A stretch of DNA of 64,000 nucleotides from JBCCCJ01 sp039029315 (GTDB lineage Bacteria > Bacteroidota > Bacteroidia > J057), in the NCBI GenBank assembly GCA_039029315.1, contig JBCCGK010000062.1, positions 1 through 64,000 on the forward strand, in the 5' to 3' direction. This document shows positions 50,677 to 59,950 of this stretch, one piece after another. The position numbers were made by a program, and so were the translations under genes. The notes under the pieces were generated by a model. That model ran no database searches and was not told the DNA's origin. It saw only the letters and a program-made list of their open reading frames with translations. Within the stretch, counting starts at the first letter, position 1. Every line of letters begins with the position of its first letter.

Positions 50677-52278
50677 ATGAATCGTAGAAGCTTTGTTGTA
50701 GATTCTTCCAAGATCCTGATAGGACTTGGCTTATATGAATTGATGGCATGTCAGGCACCCACTCAGCCAAGCAGACAGACCGATATCTCTTTTTTTCCCT
50801 ATGAAGAGATGAGCATTCAGGAGATGCAAGAGGGATATGAGACACGGAAGTTTAGTATCAGCGAAGTTGTTCAGGCTTATTTGGACCGGATTGAAGAAAT
50901 AGACCAAAACGGCCCAACTCTCAATTCCATCATTGAAGTCAATCCTGATGCTCTCTCCATTGCACAAGAACTTGAAAGGGAGTTCAAGTCCGGCAATTGG
51001 CGTGGGCCCATGCATGGGATACCCGTCCTTCTCAAGGACAATATAGACACCCACGATCAGATGTCAACCACTGCAGGTTCTCGCGCACTTGCAGGCTCCA
51101 AACCTCTTCAGGACAGTTGGGTAGCGCAGAGACTTCGAGCAGCTGGGGCCGTCATTCTGGGCAAGGCCAACCTCAGTGAGTGGGCCAATTTTCGGGGAGA
51201 TATGTCTTCGAGCGGATGGAGTGGGCTTGGTGGACAAACAAAGAATCCATATCGACTGGATCGCAATCCTTGTGGGTCCAGTGCTGGATCTGGCGCATCT
51301 GTTTCGGCCAATCTGTGTATGATCGCCATTGGAACAGAAACCAATGGCTCGATTGTTTGTCCCTCCAATAACAATGGCGTAGTCGGAATCAAACCTACTG
51401 TAGGTCTGGTAGGACGCTCTGGAATTATTCCCATATCAGCCACTCAGGATACCGCTGGACCGATGGCCAGAACTGTCAGAGATGCGGCTACCTGTCTGGG
51501 GAGTCTTGTCGGAATTGATCCTCGGGATGCACAGACATCGATCAGCCACGGGCATTCCCATTCGGATTATACGCAGTTTTTGAAGGAAGATGGATTGGAT
51601 GGAAAAAAACTGGGACTGTATACCAGAGCCATGGGATTTCACCACAAAGTCGATCCATTGGTACACAAAGCCATAGAATTGCTCACACATAAAGGGGCGG
51701 AGGTTATCGAGATCGATCGGATCAATACAGGCCATCTGGGAAGAGGACCTTTCGATGTATTGCTATATGAGTTCAAAGATGGATTGAATCAATATTTTGC
51801 CTCCCTGGGTCCCAATGCACCAATCAAGAGTCTGGCGGAACTCATTGAATTCAACAAAAAGGATTCGGTTGAACTCAAATACTTTGACCAACATTTGCTG
51901 GAGTTGGCACAGGAAAAAGAAGATTTGTCTGAACCGACTTACCAAAAAGCCCTGGAAAAAATGCTCAAGGCGTATCGGGAAGATGGAATCGATCGCGTCA
52001 TGAATGAGCATGAACTAGACGCCCTCATCGCTCCTACTGGTTCTCCTGCCTGGAAAACAGATCTTGTCAATGGAGATAATCATTTGGGAGGGAGTTCCAC
52101 TCCTGCCGCAAGGTCGGGTTACCCCAACATTACAGTTCCCATGGGATTCGTAGAGGGCTTACCGGTCGGTCTTTCTTTTTTTGGCAAGGCATGGAGTGAG
52201 CCACTATTGCTGGAAATTGCCTATTCCTATGAGCAGGCTTCTATGCATAGAAGAAGTCCTAGATTTTTGGAAGAGTAA
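50677..52278 (+). CDS. exported amidase-signature enzyme (Tat lipoprotein)
   Basis: A 533-residue amidase-signature hydrolase. The catalytic Lys is in IPVLLKDNIDTHDQMSTTAG, the cis-Ser and the nucleophile in NPCGSSAGSGASVSA and GTETNGSIVCPSNNNGVVGI, and RSGIIPISATQDTAGPMART follows, so the Ser-cisSer-Lys triad appears intact. The N terminus MNRRSFVVDSSKILIGLGLY has a twin-arginine signal ending in a lipobox (ELMAC), so the enzyme is probably a lipid-anchored envelope protein. The start at 50677 is chosen for this reason. It hydrolyses an amide of unknown nature. Its stop codon overlaps the 3' end of the histidine kinase gene by 20 bases. Confidence 0.9.
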   Translation: MNRRSFVVDSSKILIGLGLYELMACQAPTQPSRQTDISFFPYEEMSIQEMQEGYETRKFSISEVVQAYLDRIEEIDQNGPTLNSIIEVNPDALSIAQELEREFKSGNWRGPMHGIPVLLKDNIDTHDQMSTTAGSRALAGSKPLQDSWVAQRLRAAGAVILGKANLSEWANFRGDMSSSGWSGLGGQTKNPYRLDRNPCGSSAGSGASVSANLCMIAIGTETNGSIVCPSNNNGVVGIKPTVGLVGRSGIIPISATQDTAGPMARTVRDAATCLGSLVGIDPRDAQTSISHGHSHSDYTQFLKEDGLDGKKLGLYTRAMGFHHKVDPLVHKAIELLTHKGAEVIEIDRINTGHLGRGPFDVLLYEFKDGLNQYFASLGPNAPIKSLAELIEFNKKDSVELKYFDQHLLELAQEKEDLSEPTYQKALEKMLKAYREDGIDRVMNEHELDALIAPTGSPAWKTDLVNGDNHLGGSSTPAARSGYPNITVPMGFVEGLPVGLSFFGKAWSEPLLLEIAYSYEQASMHRRSPRFLEE

Positions 52279-54802
52279 AATAGATACTGGCACCTTTGTC
52301 TACCTCGCCCTCTGCCCAAATTTGGCCTCCATGACGTTGAATAATTCGTCTGACTGTCGCCAGTCCGATCCCTGTCCCTTCAAATTCCTCTTCCCGATGA
52401 AGTCGCTGAAAGACGCCAAAAATTTTGTGTGCATATTGCTGGTCAAATCCTACTCCATTATCCCGCACAAATAGCAGAACCTCCTTGTCTCGCTCTTCAG
52501 TATCTCCCCCAACTTCAATCAGAGGCGAAGGTTGCTGAGTGGTGTATTTGAGAGCATTGTTGAGCAGATTTGCCCATACGACGCGCAAAAGATTGGGGTC
52601 TGCCTTGACTGTTGGTAACTCCTGGATCTTCCAATCAATCTCCCGCTGCTCAAAGGCAGGAAGAACTTCTTCTCTCACTCCAAGGATCAACTCATTCAGA
52701 TCGACATACTCTGTTTGAATTTCTGTTCTATTGGTTCTGGAAAAAGCCAGAAGATCGTTGATCAATTGATTCATTTTCTGAACCGCTTCAATGGTCAGAT
52801 CAATAAACCGAAGAGATCCTGCATCCAGTTGATCTTGTTCTCGTTTCTTCAGCAATCCTATGAAGCCATTGATATGACGCAAAGGGGATCGCAAATCATG
52901 GGACACAGAGTAGGAAAATCCTTCCAATTCCTCATTTGCTGTTTCCAATCTCTTGTTCAACTGTTCTACCTCTGCGATCCGCTCACTGAGTTCTGTGGTG
53001 CGTTGATCTACCAGAGTTTGCAAGTGTGTCTGATGATCCGTAAGGATTTTCTCTGCTTTTTTGCGTTCTGTTACGTCCATCAAGGTGCCAAGGAATCCTT
53101 CCAGCTTCTCCTCCTGATTTCTGACCGGGACCACGATCCCCAGCGTTTCGATGATTGTCCCATCATCATGTACCCACTTGGCTTCGCCATTGAATGTCCC
53201 CCCTTCCATGAGGACCTTTTCCCATTGCTCCATCAAGGGTTGACGGCTATCTGGATGGATAGTTCGCAGCCAGCCGGATCCCAAACAGGCTTCCAGAGGG
53301 GTTCCAATCATTTCGGAGCAGCGCGGATTCATGTAGACACAATTCCCAAACGTATCATGCTGAAAAATCCCCATTGGAGAAGATTGTGCCAGGGTTCGGA
53401 ATTGTGCTTCACTCTTTTGCAGGGCTTCTTCGATCTCCTTCCGATCAGTGAGATCATAGAGTGAACCAATATAGCCTTCAAGCTGTCCTTCCTCATTTAG
53501 CCTCGGAATCGCAATCCCCAACGTATGAACAATTCTTCCATCTTTATGAAGCCAACGCGCCTCATTGTGCAGAGAGTCTCCATTGGCAATAACCTGTATC
53601 CAGTCTGCCATGACCTGCTCTTGATCCTCCGGATGAACTGCTGGAAGCCATCCAGATCCCATACTTTCTTCTATACTCATCCCGATCATCTCAGCACATG
53701 CGGGGTTGAGGTATACACAATTACCTTCTACATCATTCTGAAAGATTCCGATTGGCAGGCTCTGAGCGAGCGTCCGAAATTGGGCTTCACTGCTCATAAG
53801 TGTTTTTTCCCGTTCTATTCTTTGCGAGACATCAATCAATGTTCCGACATAGCCGCCAAGCTCTCCATTTGAGTCAACATAAGGCTCTGCCATTCCCAGT
53901 GTGGTGATGAGCGTTCCATCTTGATGCAGCCATCTATACTCATGCGTACAGGCTCCTTGTTGCTGAAATGCTTCCATCCATTCCTGCTCTACTCGTTCCT
54001 TGTCTTCGGGATGAATATTTTTGGACCATCCCATTCCCAAACTCTCCTCTTCTGACAAGCCAGTCAATTCAAGGCATTTGGGATTGGTGTAGACACACGC
54101 TCCCTGGGCATTTGTCAAAAAGAATCCAATAGGCGCAGTCTCACTCAAGTTTCTGAATGTTGTTTCCTTGTTGAGCAATCTCTGTTCCTGTTCTTTGTAG
54201 GCCGTAACTTCCACACCGACCGATTGAATTTCAAGCAAGTGCCCACCCGCATCACATATTGGGCGATGGCTCCATCTGATTGTCCGCTCCTTTCCTTCTT
54301 CCAGCTGAATCTGATGCTCAATAGAGGTCCTATGAGGATGTTGGAGGAACTCTTCATAGAAAGCACTACTGGCTTCCGCATTTTTTGGAGATAAAAACGC
54401 GCCCCATTGATAATTGTGAAGGTCTCCTTCGATCTGAAACAGATCAAGGCAGGCCTTGTTGGCATAGGTCAGGCTAAAATCTGGCAGCCATCTACAAACT
54501 GCCATTTCCATGTGCTGAAGAATATCATTGGCATGCCTTTTCTTTTCAGAATCAGGAGGCGCTTGCGTATGCCTTTCCTGCATCTGTTCATAGGGGACTT
54601 GTTGCTCTCTCCTCCGAAAAAAAACGAACACGCCCATCATCAGAAGGAGAAATGGCAAGAGCAGCAACCAAAAATCCGCGCCATATTCTTTATATTGACG
54701 AGACCATTTGTATACACGCTCGACAGTATCATATTTGAGCAAGAAAATAAAAGAGAAAAAAAGGGAGAGATAAAGGAAATATTGTGGAATTTTTCTGTTC
54801 AC
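52259..54802 (-). CDS. sensor histidine kinase with four PAS domains
   Basis: An 847-residue kinase with two N-terminal membrane segments (YFLYLSLFFSFIFLLKY and FWLLLLPFLLLMMGVFVFF, about 9-25 and 44-62). Four PAS domains follow between about residues 95 and 590; the last three are close copies (FRTLAQSLPIGIFQNDVEGN, FRTLAQSSPMGIFQHDTFGN), each ending with a PAC-type LIDVSQR/DLTDRKE/MDVTERKK segment. Then comes a coiled helix, the phosphoacceptor His in FSYSVSHDLRSPLRHINGF (about 630) and a HATPase domain with NLLNNALKY, RDNGVGFDQQ and GTGIGLATVRRII. No response-regulator gene is beside it, so its partner is elsewhere. The duplicated PAS blocks suggest recent internal expansion. Confidence 0.93.
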   Translation of the reverse strand: MNRKIPQYFLYLSLFFSFIFLLKYDTVERVYKWSRQYKEYGADFWLLLLPFLLLMMGVFVFFRRREQQVPYEQMQERHTQAPPDSEKKRHANDILQHMEMAVCRWLPDFSLTYANKACLDLFQIEGDLHNYQWGAFLSPKNAEASSAFYEEFLQHPHRTSIEHQIQLEEGKERTIRWSHRPICDAGGHLLEIQSVGVEVTAYKEQEQRLLNKETTFRNLSETAPIGFFLTNAQGACVYTNPKCLELTGLSEEESLGMGWSKNIHPEDKERVEQEWMEAFQQQGACTHEYRWLHQDGTLITTLGMAEPYVDSNGELGGYVGTLIDVSQRIEREKTLMSSEAQFRTLAQSLPIGIFQNDVEGNCVYLNPACAEMIGMSIEESMGSGWLPAVHPEDQEQVMADWIQVIANGDSLHNEARWLHKDGRIVHTLGIAIPRLNEEGQLEGYIGSLYDLTDRKEIEEALQKSEAQFRTLAQSSPMGIFQHDTFGNCVYMNPRCSEMIGTPLEACLGSGWLRTIHPDSRQPLMEQWEKVLMEGGTFNGEAKWVHDDGTIIETLGIVVPVRNQEEKLEGFLGTLMDVTERKKAEKILTDHQTHLQTLVDQRTTELSERIAEVEQLNKRLETANEELEGFSYSVSHDLRSPLRHINGFIGLLKKREQDQLDAGSLRFIDLTIEAVQKMNQLINDLLAFSRTNRTEIQTEYVDLNELILGVREEVLPAFEQREIDWKIQELPTVKADPNLLRVVWANLLNNALKYTTQQPSPLIEVGGDTEERDKEVLLFVRDNGVGFDQQYAHKIFGVFQRLHREEEFEGTGIGLATVRRIIQRHGGQIWAEGEVDKGASIYFTLPKI

Positions 54803-54900
54803 GTATTATAAGTTAAGACATCAAATGGTTGCTCTTTGTCCTAATGTAGTCATTTTTTTTCAAAACTGGATATCTCATGACAGAACTTGTTCACCGATCT

Positions 54901-55962
54901 ATGAAACAAATCCTCGTCACAACAATCCTGCTAGGATGGCACACTTGTCTAATTTTTTCGCAGATTTATCCTTCTAATGACTGGGAGGAAATGCAACATC
55001 CCGAAAAGGAAGGATGGAATATGACCCAACTGGAAAACATTGGTCAATATATCATCGACAGTTCTCAACTTACGGGTCTGATGGTCATTCAAAAGGGAAA
55101 AGTTGTGGGGAGCTATGGAGATGTGGAAGAGACGAGCTATATCGCTTCCTGTCGAAAAAGTGTTCTGGCCATGATTTATGGCCCACATGTAATGGCTGGA
55201 ACCATTCAACTGGACAAAACACTGGAAGAGCTAGGCATGGACGATGTAGAGGGACTGAGTAAGGAAGAAAAACAGGCTACTGTCCGACATTTGATCCAGG
55301 CAAGATCCGGGATCTATCATCCTGCCAGCAATGGTGGAGATTTTTTGGATATGGCTCCAGAACGAGGCACTAAAAAACCAGGGGAATACTGGCTTTACAG
55401 CAATTGGGACTTCAATGCTGCCGGATACATATTCGAGCAGGAGACTGGAACAAACATTTATGAAGAAGTAGAGCGAATTCTTGTCAGTCCGCTCGGCATG
55501 CAGGATTGGAAGAGATCTGAACAACAAAAGTCCGGCAATACATCTCGCTCCAGATATCGCGCCTACCATATGTGGTTTTCAACCAGAGATATGGCCAGAC
55601 TTGGCTACCTGATGCTGAGAAATGGCAAATGGCAGGATCAACAAATCCTCGATCCTGACTGGGTCAAGGAGATGACGACTTTCTACTCAACTGCCGAAGA
55701 ATTGAATGCCAATGTTCCTTACTTTGGAAAAGAAGGCTATGACTATGGGTATGGATATATGTGGTGGTTGTGGCCTGACAACAAGCATCCCAACCTCAAA
55801 GGAGGGTATTCGGCTCTGGGTGCCTGGGGACAGAGTATTACTGTCTTTCCAGCCATAGATGTGGTGGTGGCTTTCAAAACCAAGTCTGTCTATCAGAGGG
55901 CAACTTCTGGACGGGTTCGCTATGAGATCTCTCACAGAATTGCAAAGGCTTATAAAGGCTAA
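54901..55962 (+). CDS. exported serine hydrolase, class C beta-lactamase family
   Basis: A 353-residue protein with a signal peptide (MKQILVTTILLGWHTCLIFS); the start at 54901 is chosen for this, with eight extra codons upstream. The SxxK nucleophile motif is SCRKS in SYIASCRKSVLAMIYG, and the YxN-type motif is YSNWDFNAAGYIFEQ. GARSGIYHP appears as QARSGIYHPASNGGDFL, as in esterase and D-alanyl-peptidase relatives. Such proteins hydrolyse esters, amides or peptidoglycan peptides. The natural substrate is unknown. It is divergent from the histidine kinase with about 100 bases between them. Confidence 0.88.
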   Translation: MKQILVTTILLGWHTCLIFSQIYPSNDWEEMQHPEKEGWNMTQLENIGQYIIDSSQLTGLMVIQKGKVVGSYGDVEETSYIASCRKSVLAMIYGPHVMAGTIQLDKTLEELGMDDVEGLSKEEKQATVRHLIQARSGIYHPASNGGDFLDMAPERGTKKPGEYWLYSNWDFNAAGYIFEQETGTNIYEEVERILVSPLGMQDWKRSEQQKSGNTSRSRYRAYHMWFSTRDMARLGYLMLRNGKWQDQQILDPDWVKEMTTFYSTAEELNANVPYFGKEGYDYGYGYMWWLWPDNKHPNLKGGYSALGAWGQSITVFPAIDVVVAFKTKSVYQRATSGRVRYEISHRIAKAYKG

Positions 55963-56134
55963 TCAGTGTTCTGGCAACTTGTTGCCGAAACGACAGTCAA
56001 TCCAAATTGGCTGGAACTCAGTGAGATCCAAATCGCCCCAACTATGGGCTGGATTTCCCTTATTGCTCATTGGCTCTTGAGAATTCAGCATTAAGCAGAG
56101 TGATTGAAAATATACACATTCAATCATTTTTCTT

Positions 56135-58630
56135 ATGAATCTATTTATTTGGATTAAAGTGGCCTTCCTGAATGCCTCGATCTCTCTGTGCATCCTCCCA
56201 CTCAGTGCACAGCAGCAGTTATGGGGCATGAGCAAACATGGTGGAGATGCCTCTATCGGCTCTATCTACCGAATTCATCTTGGAACACATGAACAGATAG
56301 AAGAATTTGAATTTCAAAGTCCAACTATTGGCATTCATCCCAATGGCGGCCTGGAAGTAGGGCCGGATGGTAAATTATATGGCACGACAAGGGAAGGAGG
56401 TCGAAACAACGCTGGGGTGCTGTTTCGGGTCGATACCTCGGGCCAGAATTATGAAGTGGTTCACCATTTTGACCATTCTTCTGGGAGAATTCCTGTTGCG
56501 GAGTTGCTCCTCGCATCAGATGGCCTGTTATATGGACTCGCCAGACAAGAGTCGCTATTTTCATTTGATCCTTTATCAGATACTTATACGGTTCTGGCAA
56601 GTGCAGGAGAACTAGGAACCTGGCTCAAAGGTGGTCTGGTTGAAGCTTCGGATGGGAATCTATATGGATTGGCCAATGTCGGGGATGAGATCTTTGCCTG
56701 GAATCTGACTCAGGACAGCTTGTCAATAGCAGCTGAGTTTGTTCCATTTATTGGAAGTGCTCCATCAGGAACAATGATTGAAGCCAGCAATGGATTATTA
56801 TATGGTTTTTTTGAAGAGGAGGGGCTACAAAATTTCGGAGGGATTTTTTCTTTTGATCCTGGCACACAGCAAATAAGTACTGTTCACAATTTCCTGGCTA
56901 CCAGCTTTTTTCCCACTTATCCTGCCGGTCAAATGGTAGAAGCAAATGGAGTGCTGTACGGCACAACATTTCTTGGGGGAGCCAACAATGATGGGTGTAT
57001 ATTTGGATTGGATTTGACATCTGGTGTCTACACAGAATTATTGGATTTTGCTGGAACAGGGATAGAAAGGCCCAATTCTGGCTTGATTTATCATGATGGC
57101 TTGCTATATGGCACTTGTTGGGTGAGTCCTGGGTTCGGGGGAACTGGAGCCGTCTTTTCCTTTGATCCTACTGATACCATTTCTCCTTTGACAATCCTCC
57201 ACAGTTTCCCAACAGATCAAACTGAAGGAATTTTCCCATTGGGGGGCCTCACATTGGTCGGGAACAAATTATTTGGGACATGTTCCAGTTCTCAAAATGG
57301 TCATGGAACGCTCTACTCTCTAGATATATTGACGAATTCATTTGAGAAAAAACTGGAATTTACAGAGATGCATGATGGAGGATTCCCGGTAGGTCGACTG
57401 GTAGAAGGGCCTGATGGATTGTTTTATGCCATGACAGAGCAAGGGGGAGCAGAACAGGGGGGAATCATTTTTTCTTTTGATCAAATCAGCAAGGAATTCA
57501 ATCGTCGATATTCCTTTAGCCAGATAAGCGGAATAGAGCCGAAAGGGAGTTTAACTTTTGCTTCGGACGGAATGGCTTATGGCTTGACTTATCACAGAGC
57601 CAAGTATGATGATGGTGCCCTCTTTCGTTTTGACCCATCCAATGATAGTCTGACGATCTTGCATGAGTTTGAGTCAAATTTGGACGGTGAGAATCCTTCA
57701 GGCTATCTGGTTGAAGGAGAGGGAGGCACCCTCTATGGGCTAACGGGATCTGGCATTCTGTTCAGCGTTGACAGAGATTCTCATCAACTCAACATTCTCC
57801 ACGAGTTTGTAGATACCAGTGGACTAGGACCTGTTCCAGGCATCAAATTTGGGAGCGAGGGTCATCTATATGGGGCAACCTATCGTGGAGGGATGCATCA
57901 GCTTGGTGTCCTCTATCAATATGATTTACAGGATTCCTCCTATCGCACTTTGCATCATTTTGACGGTCAGGATGGAAGGATTCCTGCTGGTTGTCCCATA
58001 GAAATTGAGGATGGATTCTTGGTGGGAATGACTAAGGCCGGGGGAGCTTTAGGAGGAGGGGTTTTGTATAGTTTTGATCTGCATTCCAACGACTTCCAAA
58101 GCCTTCATGAGTTTGATCCATTGACAGAGGGTAACAATCCAAATGGAGAGCTCATCCTGGCTGAACATGATCAGGTATTTGGCGTGCTATCAGAGAGTTT
58201 TTTTGGCACTCAACAAGGGGGAGTTTTTCGTTTTGACTTCTCAGATAGTAGTTTTTCGATGGTCCATCATTTTGACGAAACCGTTGGAAATGGCGTGTTT
58301 GATCACAATTTCCCCGAAAGCAATTTCCTGGTTCAGGGATTTTCAACAAGCATTGAGCACCTCGAGCAGATTAACAGGCTTCAGGCCCTGAAGGTATTTC
58401 CCAACCCCACGACCTCCAGCCTCAATATATCATTTGAGAAAATTGACGATCAGGAGGTTGTCCTTTACCTAACTACACTTCAAGGACAGGTACTGATGAG
58501 CAAATGGATCACGTTACCAATAGGTGAGATCCAAGAATCTTTTGATCTTGAAGCCTATCCTGCCGGCCTCTATCTTCTTGGAATTGAGATCAATGGCCAA
58601 CTCAAAACAACAAAAATCATCAAGCGTTGA
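56135..58630 (+). CDS. secreted GloVer-repeat protein with type IX sorting domain
   Basis: An 831-residue secreted protein with a signal peptide (IKVAFLNASISLCILPLSAQ). About 14 repeats of some 50-60 residues fill it, each with a core like LYGTTREGGRNNAGVLFRVD, the TIGR03803 GloVer pattern; WGMSKHGGDASIGSIYRIH is the first and FGVLSESFFGTQQGGVFRFD the last that I can recognise. The final about 75 residues, VFPNPTTSSLNISFEKIDDQ to KTTKIIKR, are a type IX sorting domain, so the protein should be exported by the T9SS and anchored or released. The role is unknown; a propeller-like adhesin or binding protein is an inference. Confidence 0.9.
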   Translation: MNLFIWIKVAFLNASISLCILPLSAQQQLWGMSKHGGDASIGSIYRIHLGTHEQIEEFEFQSPTIGIHPNGGLEVGPDGKLYGTTREGGRNNAGVLFRVDTSGQNYEVVHHFDHSSGRIPVAELLLASDGLLYGLARQESLFSFDPLSDTYTVLASAGELGTWLKGGLVEASDGNLYGLANVGDEIFAWNLTQDSLSIAAEFVPFIGSAPSGTMIEASNGLLYGFFEEEGLQNFGGIFSFDPGTQQISTVHNFLATSFFPTYPAGQMVEANGVLYGTTFLGGANNDGCIFGLDLTSGVYTELLDFAGTGIERPNSGLIYHDGLLYGTCWVSPGFGGTGAVFSFDPTDTISPLTILHSFPTDQTEGIFPLGGLTLVGNKLFGTCSSSQNGHGTLYSLDILTNSFEKKLEFTEMHDGGFPVGRLVEGPDGLFYAMTEQGGAEQGGIIFSFDQISKEFNRRYSFSQISGIEPKGSLTFASDGMAYGLTYHRAKYDDGALFRFDPSNDSLTILHEFESNLDGENPSGYLVEGEGGTLYGLTGSGILFSVDRDSHQLNILHEFVDTSGLGPVPGIKFGSEGHLYGATYRGGMHQLGVLYQYDLQDSSYRTLHHFDGQDGRIPAGCPIEIEDGFLVGMTKAGGALGGGVLYSFDLHSNDFQSLHEFDPLTEGNNPNGELILAEHDQVFGVLSESFFGTQQGGVFRFDFSDSSFSMVHHFDETVGNGVFDHNFPESNFLVQGFSTSIEHLEQINRLQALKVFPNPTTSSLNISFEKIDDQEVVLYLTTLQGQVLMSKWITLPIGEIQESFDLEAYPAGLYLLGIEINGQLKTTKIIKR

Positions 58631-58726
58631 TTGCTCATAACAAGTCATCCAATCTATTTTGAGTAGGTCAACGCTTCTTCCATAGCGCGTCGCGCCCAAA
58701 GCTGAGAGAGATGAGTTTCCTTCATG

Positions 58727-59719
58727 TCAGGAAACAACCAACTTTCGATAATAAGTGATCACATCGTCCAGAATAGAGTCCAGGGTGTATTCTAGTTGAA
58801 AATCGAGGGTTTGCTCCAGCTTGGTGATATCTGCTGTCCTGCGATTCATGTCCTCATAGCCTTTTCCATACACTTGCTCATATGGAACATGGACGATACG
58901 AGACTCGCTTTCAGTTTTGGCAATCACCTTCTCGGCCAATTCATTCATGGTGATCTCGATAGGATTCCCGATGTTGAATTCTTCTCCGACTCCCTTGCCA
59001 GAAAACATCAATTCAGTGATGGCTCGAATGGCATCGCTCACGTGCATGAAGCTCCTCTTTTGGCCACCCGTCCCAAAGACAATGACATCTTCATTATTCA
59101 GCGCACGCTTGACAAAATTTGGAATGACCATCCCGTAGTTGGAGAGTTGTCGGGGTCCAACCGTGTTGAAGAATCTGGAGATCACAATCTCCGTCCCATA
59201 TTCCTTGTTGTAGGCAAAGGCCAAAAATTCATCCATTGCCTTTGTATTGGCATAGGCCCAACGGTGATTACGGGTTGACCCTTCTACCCGATAGTCAGTT
59301 TCTTTGAGCTTTTTGGTGTGGGTATTGTCCAAAAGGTCCAGGCTTTTGCCATAGATTTCCGACGTTGAGGCAATCAGAACACGTTTTTTGTATTTGTTGA
59401 CCGCTTCCAATATCAAGTCTGCACCGCGAATGTTATCAAGGATGGTTCGGATCGGATTGTCCATGATATACTTAACTCCTACTGGTGCAGCAAGGTGATA
59501 ACAGTGATCACACCATGCCATCAGTTCATGGACAACTTCTTTTCGAGTCACACTGTCCTGAACAAATTCAAATTTTGGATTTGTCAGAGCTGAATGCAGA
59601 TTTTCGATCCGTCCTGTGGAGAGATTGTCCAATACTTTCACTTCATGTCCCAGGTTCAGCAGAAATTCAGTGAGATTGGATCCAATAAAACCAGCACCTC
59701 CTGTAACTAAAATTTTCAT
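58727..59719 (-). CDS. NAD-dependent nucleotide-sugar epimerase/dehydratase
   Basis: A 330-residue extended SDR. MKILVTGGAGFIGSNLTEFL is the cofactor motif, the catalytic Tyr and Lys are in RWAYANTKAMDEF, and ASTSEIYGKS gives the catalytic Ser/Thr. SRFFNTVGPRQLSNYGMVIP and RSFMHVSDAIRAI are typical of UDP-sugar enzymes such as UDP-glucose 4-epimerase and UDP-glucuronate decarboxylase. It feeds sugars into envelope glycans. It is transcribed away from the GloVer gene. The 231 bases between it and pnp hold no supported gene. The exact substrate cannot be read from the sequence. Confidence 0.9.
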   Translation of the reverse strand: MKILVTGGAGFIGSNLTEFLLNLGHEVKVLDNLSTGRIENLHSALTNPKFEFVQDSVTRKEVVHELMAWCDHCYHLAAPVGVKYIMDNPIRTILDNIRGADLILEAVNKYKKRVLIASTSEIYGKSLDLLDNTHTKKLKETDYRVEGSTRNHRWAYANTKAMDEFLAFAYNKEYGTEIVISRFFNTVGPRQLSNYGMVIPNFVKRALNNEDVIVFGTGGQKRSFMHVSDAIRAITELMFSGKGVGEEFNIGNPIEITMNELAEKVIAKTESESRIVHVPYEQVYGKGYEDMNRRTADITKLEQTLDFQLEYTLDSILDDVITYYRKLVVS

Positions 59720-59950
59720 GCAGACAATGTTAATTTAGGTAATTGTAAGAATGGCATTAAAGAACATCTAGGGATAGCAGAATAACAATTGCAAAAGTTG
59801 AGAAGTCCAACATCATAAACTTCATTTTTTCACAAAAAAACATCCCCCGAATCACCTACTTGATGTATGCTCAAACATACGGCCAAAGTGCGTGTGAATC
59901 AAAGGATGTGTGCAGCATGGAGACCAACTGCAAAAACTACTTGTATTCCG

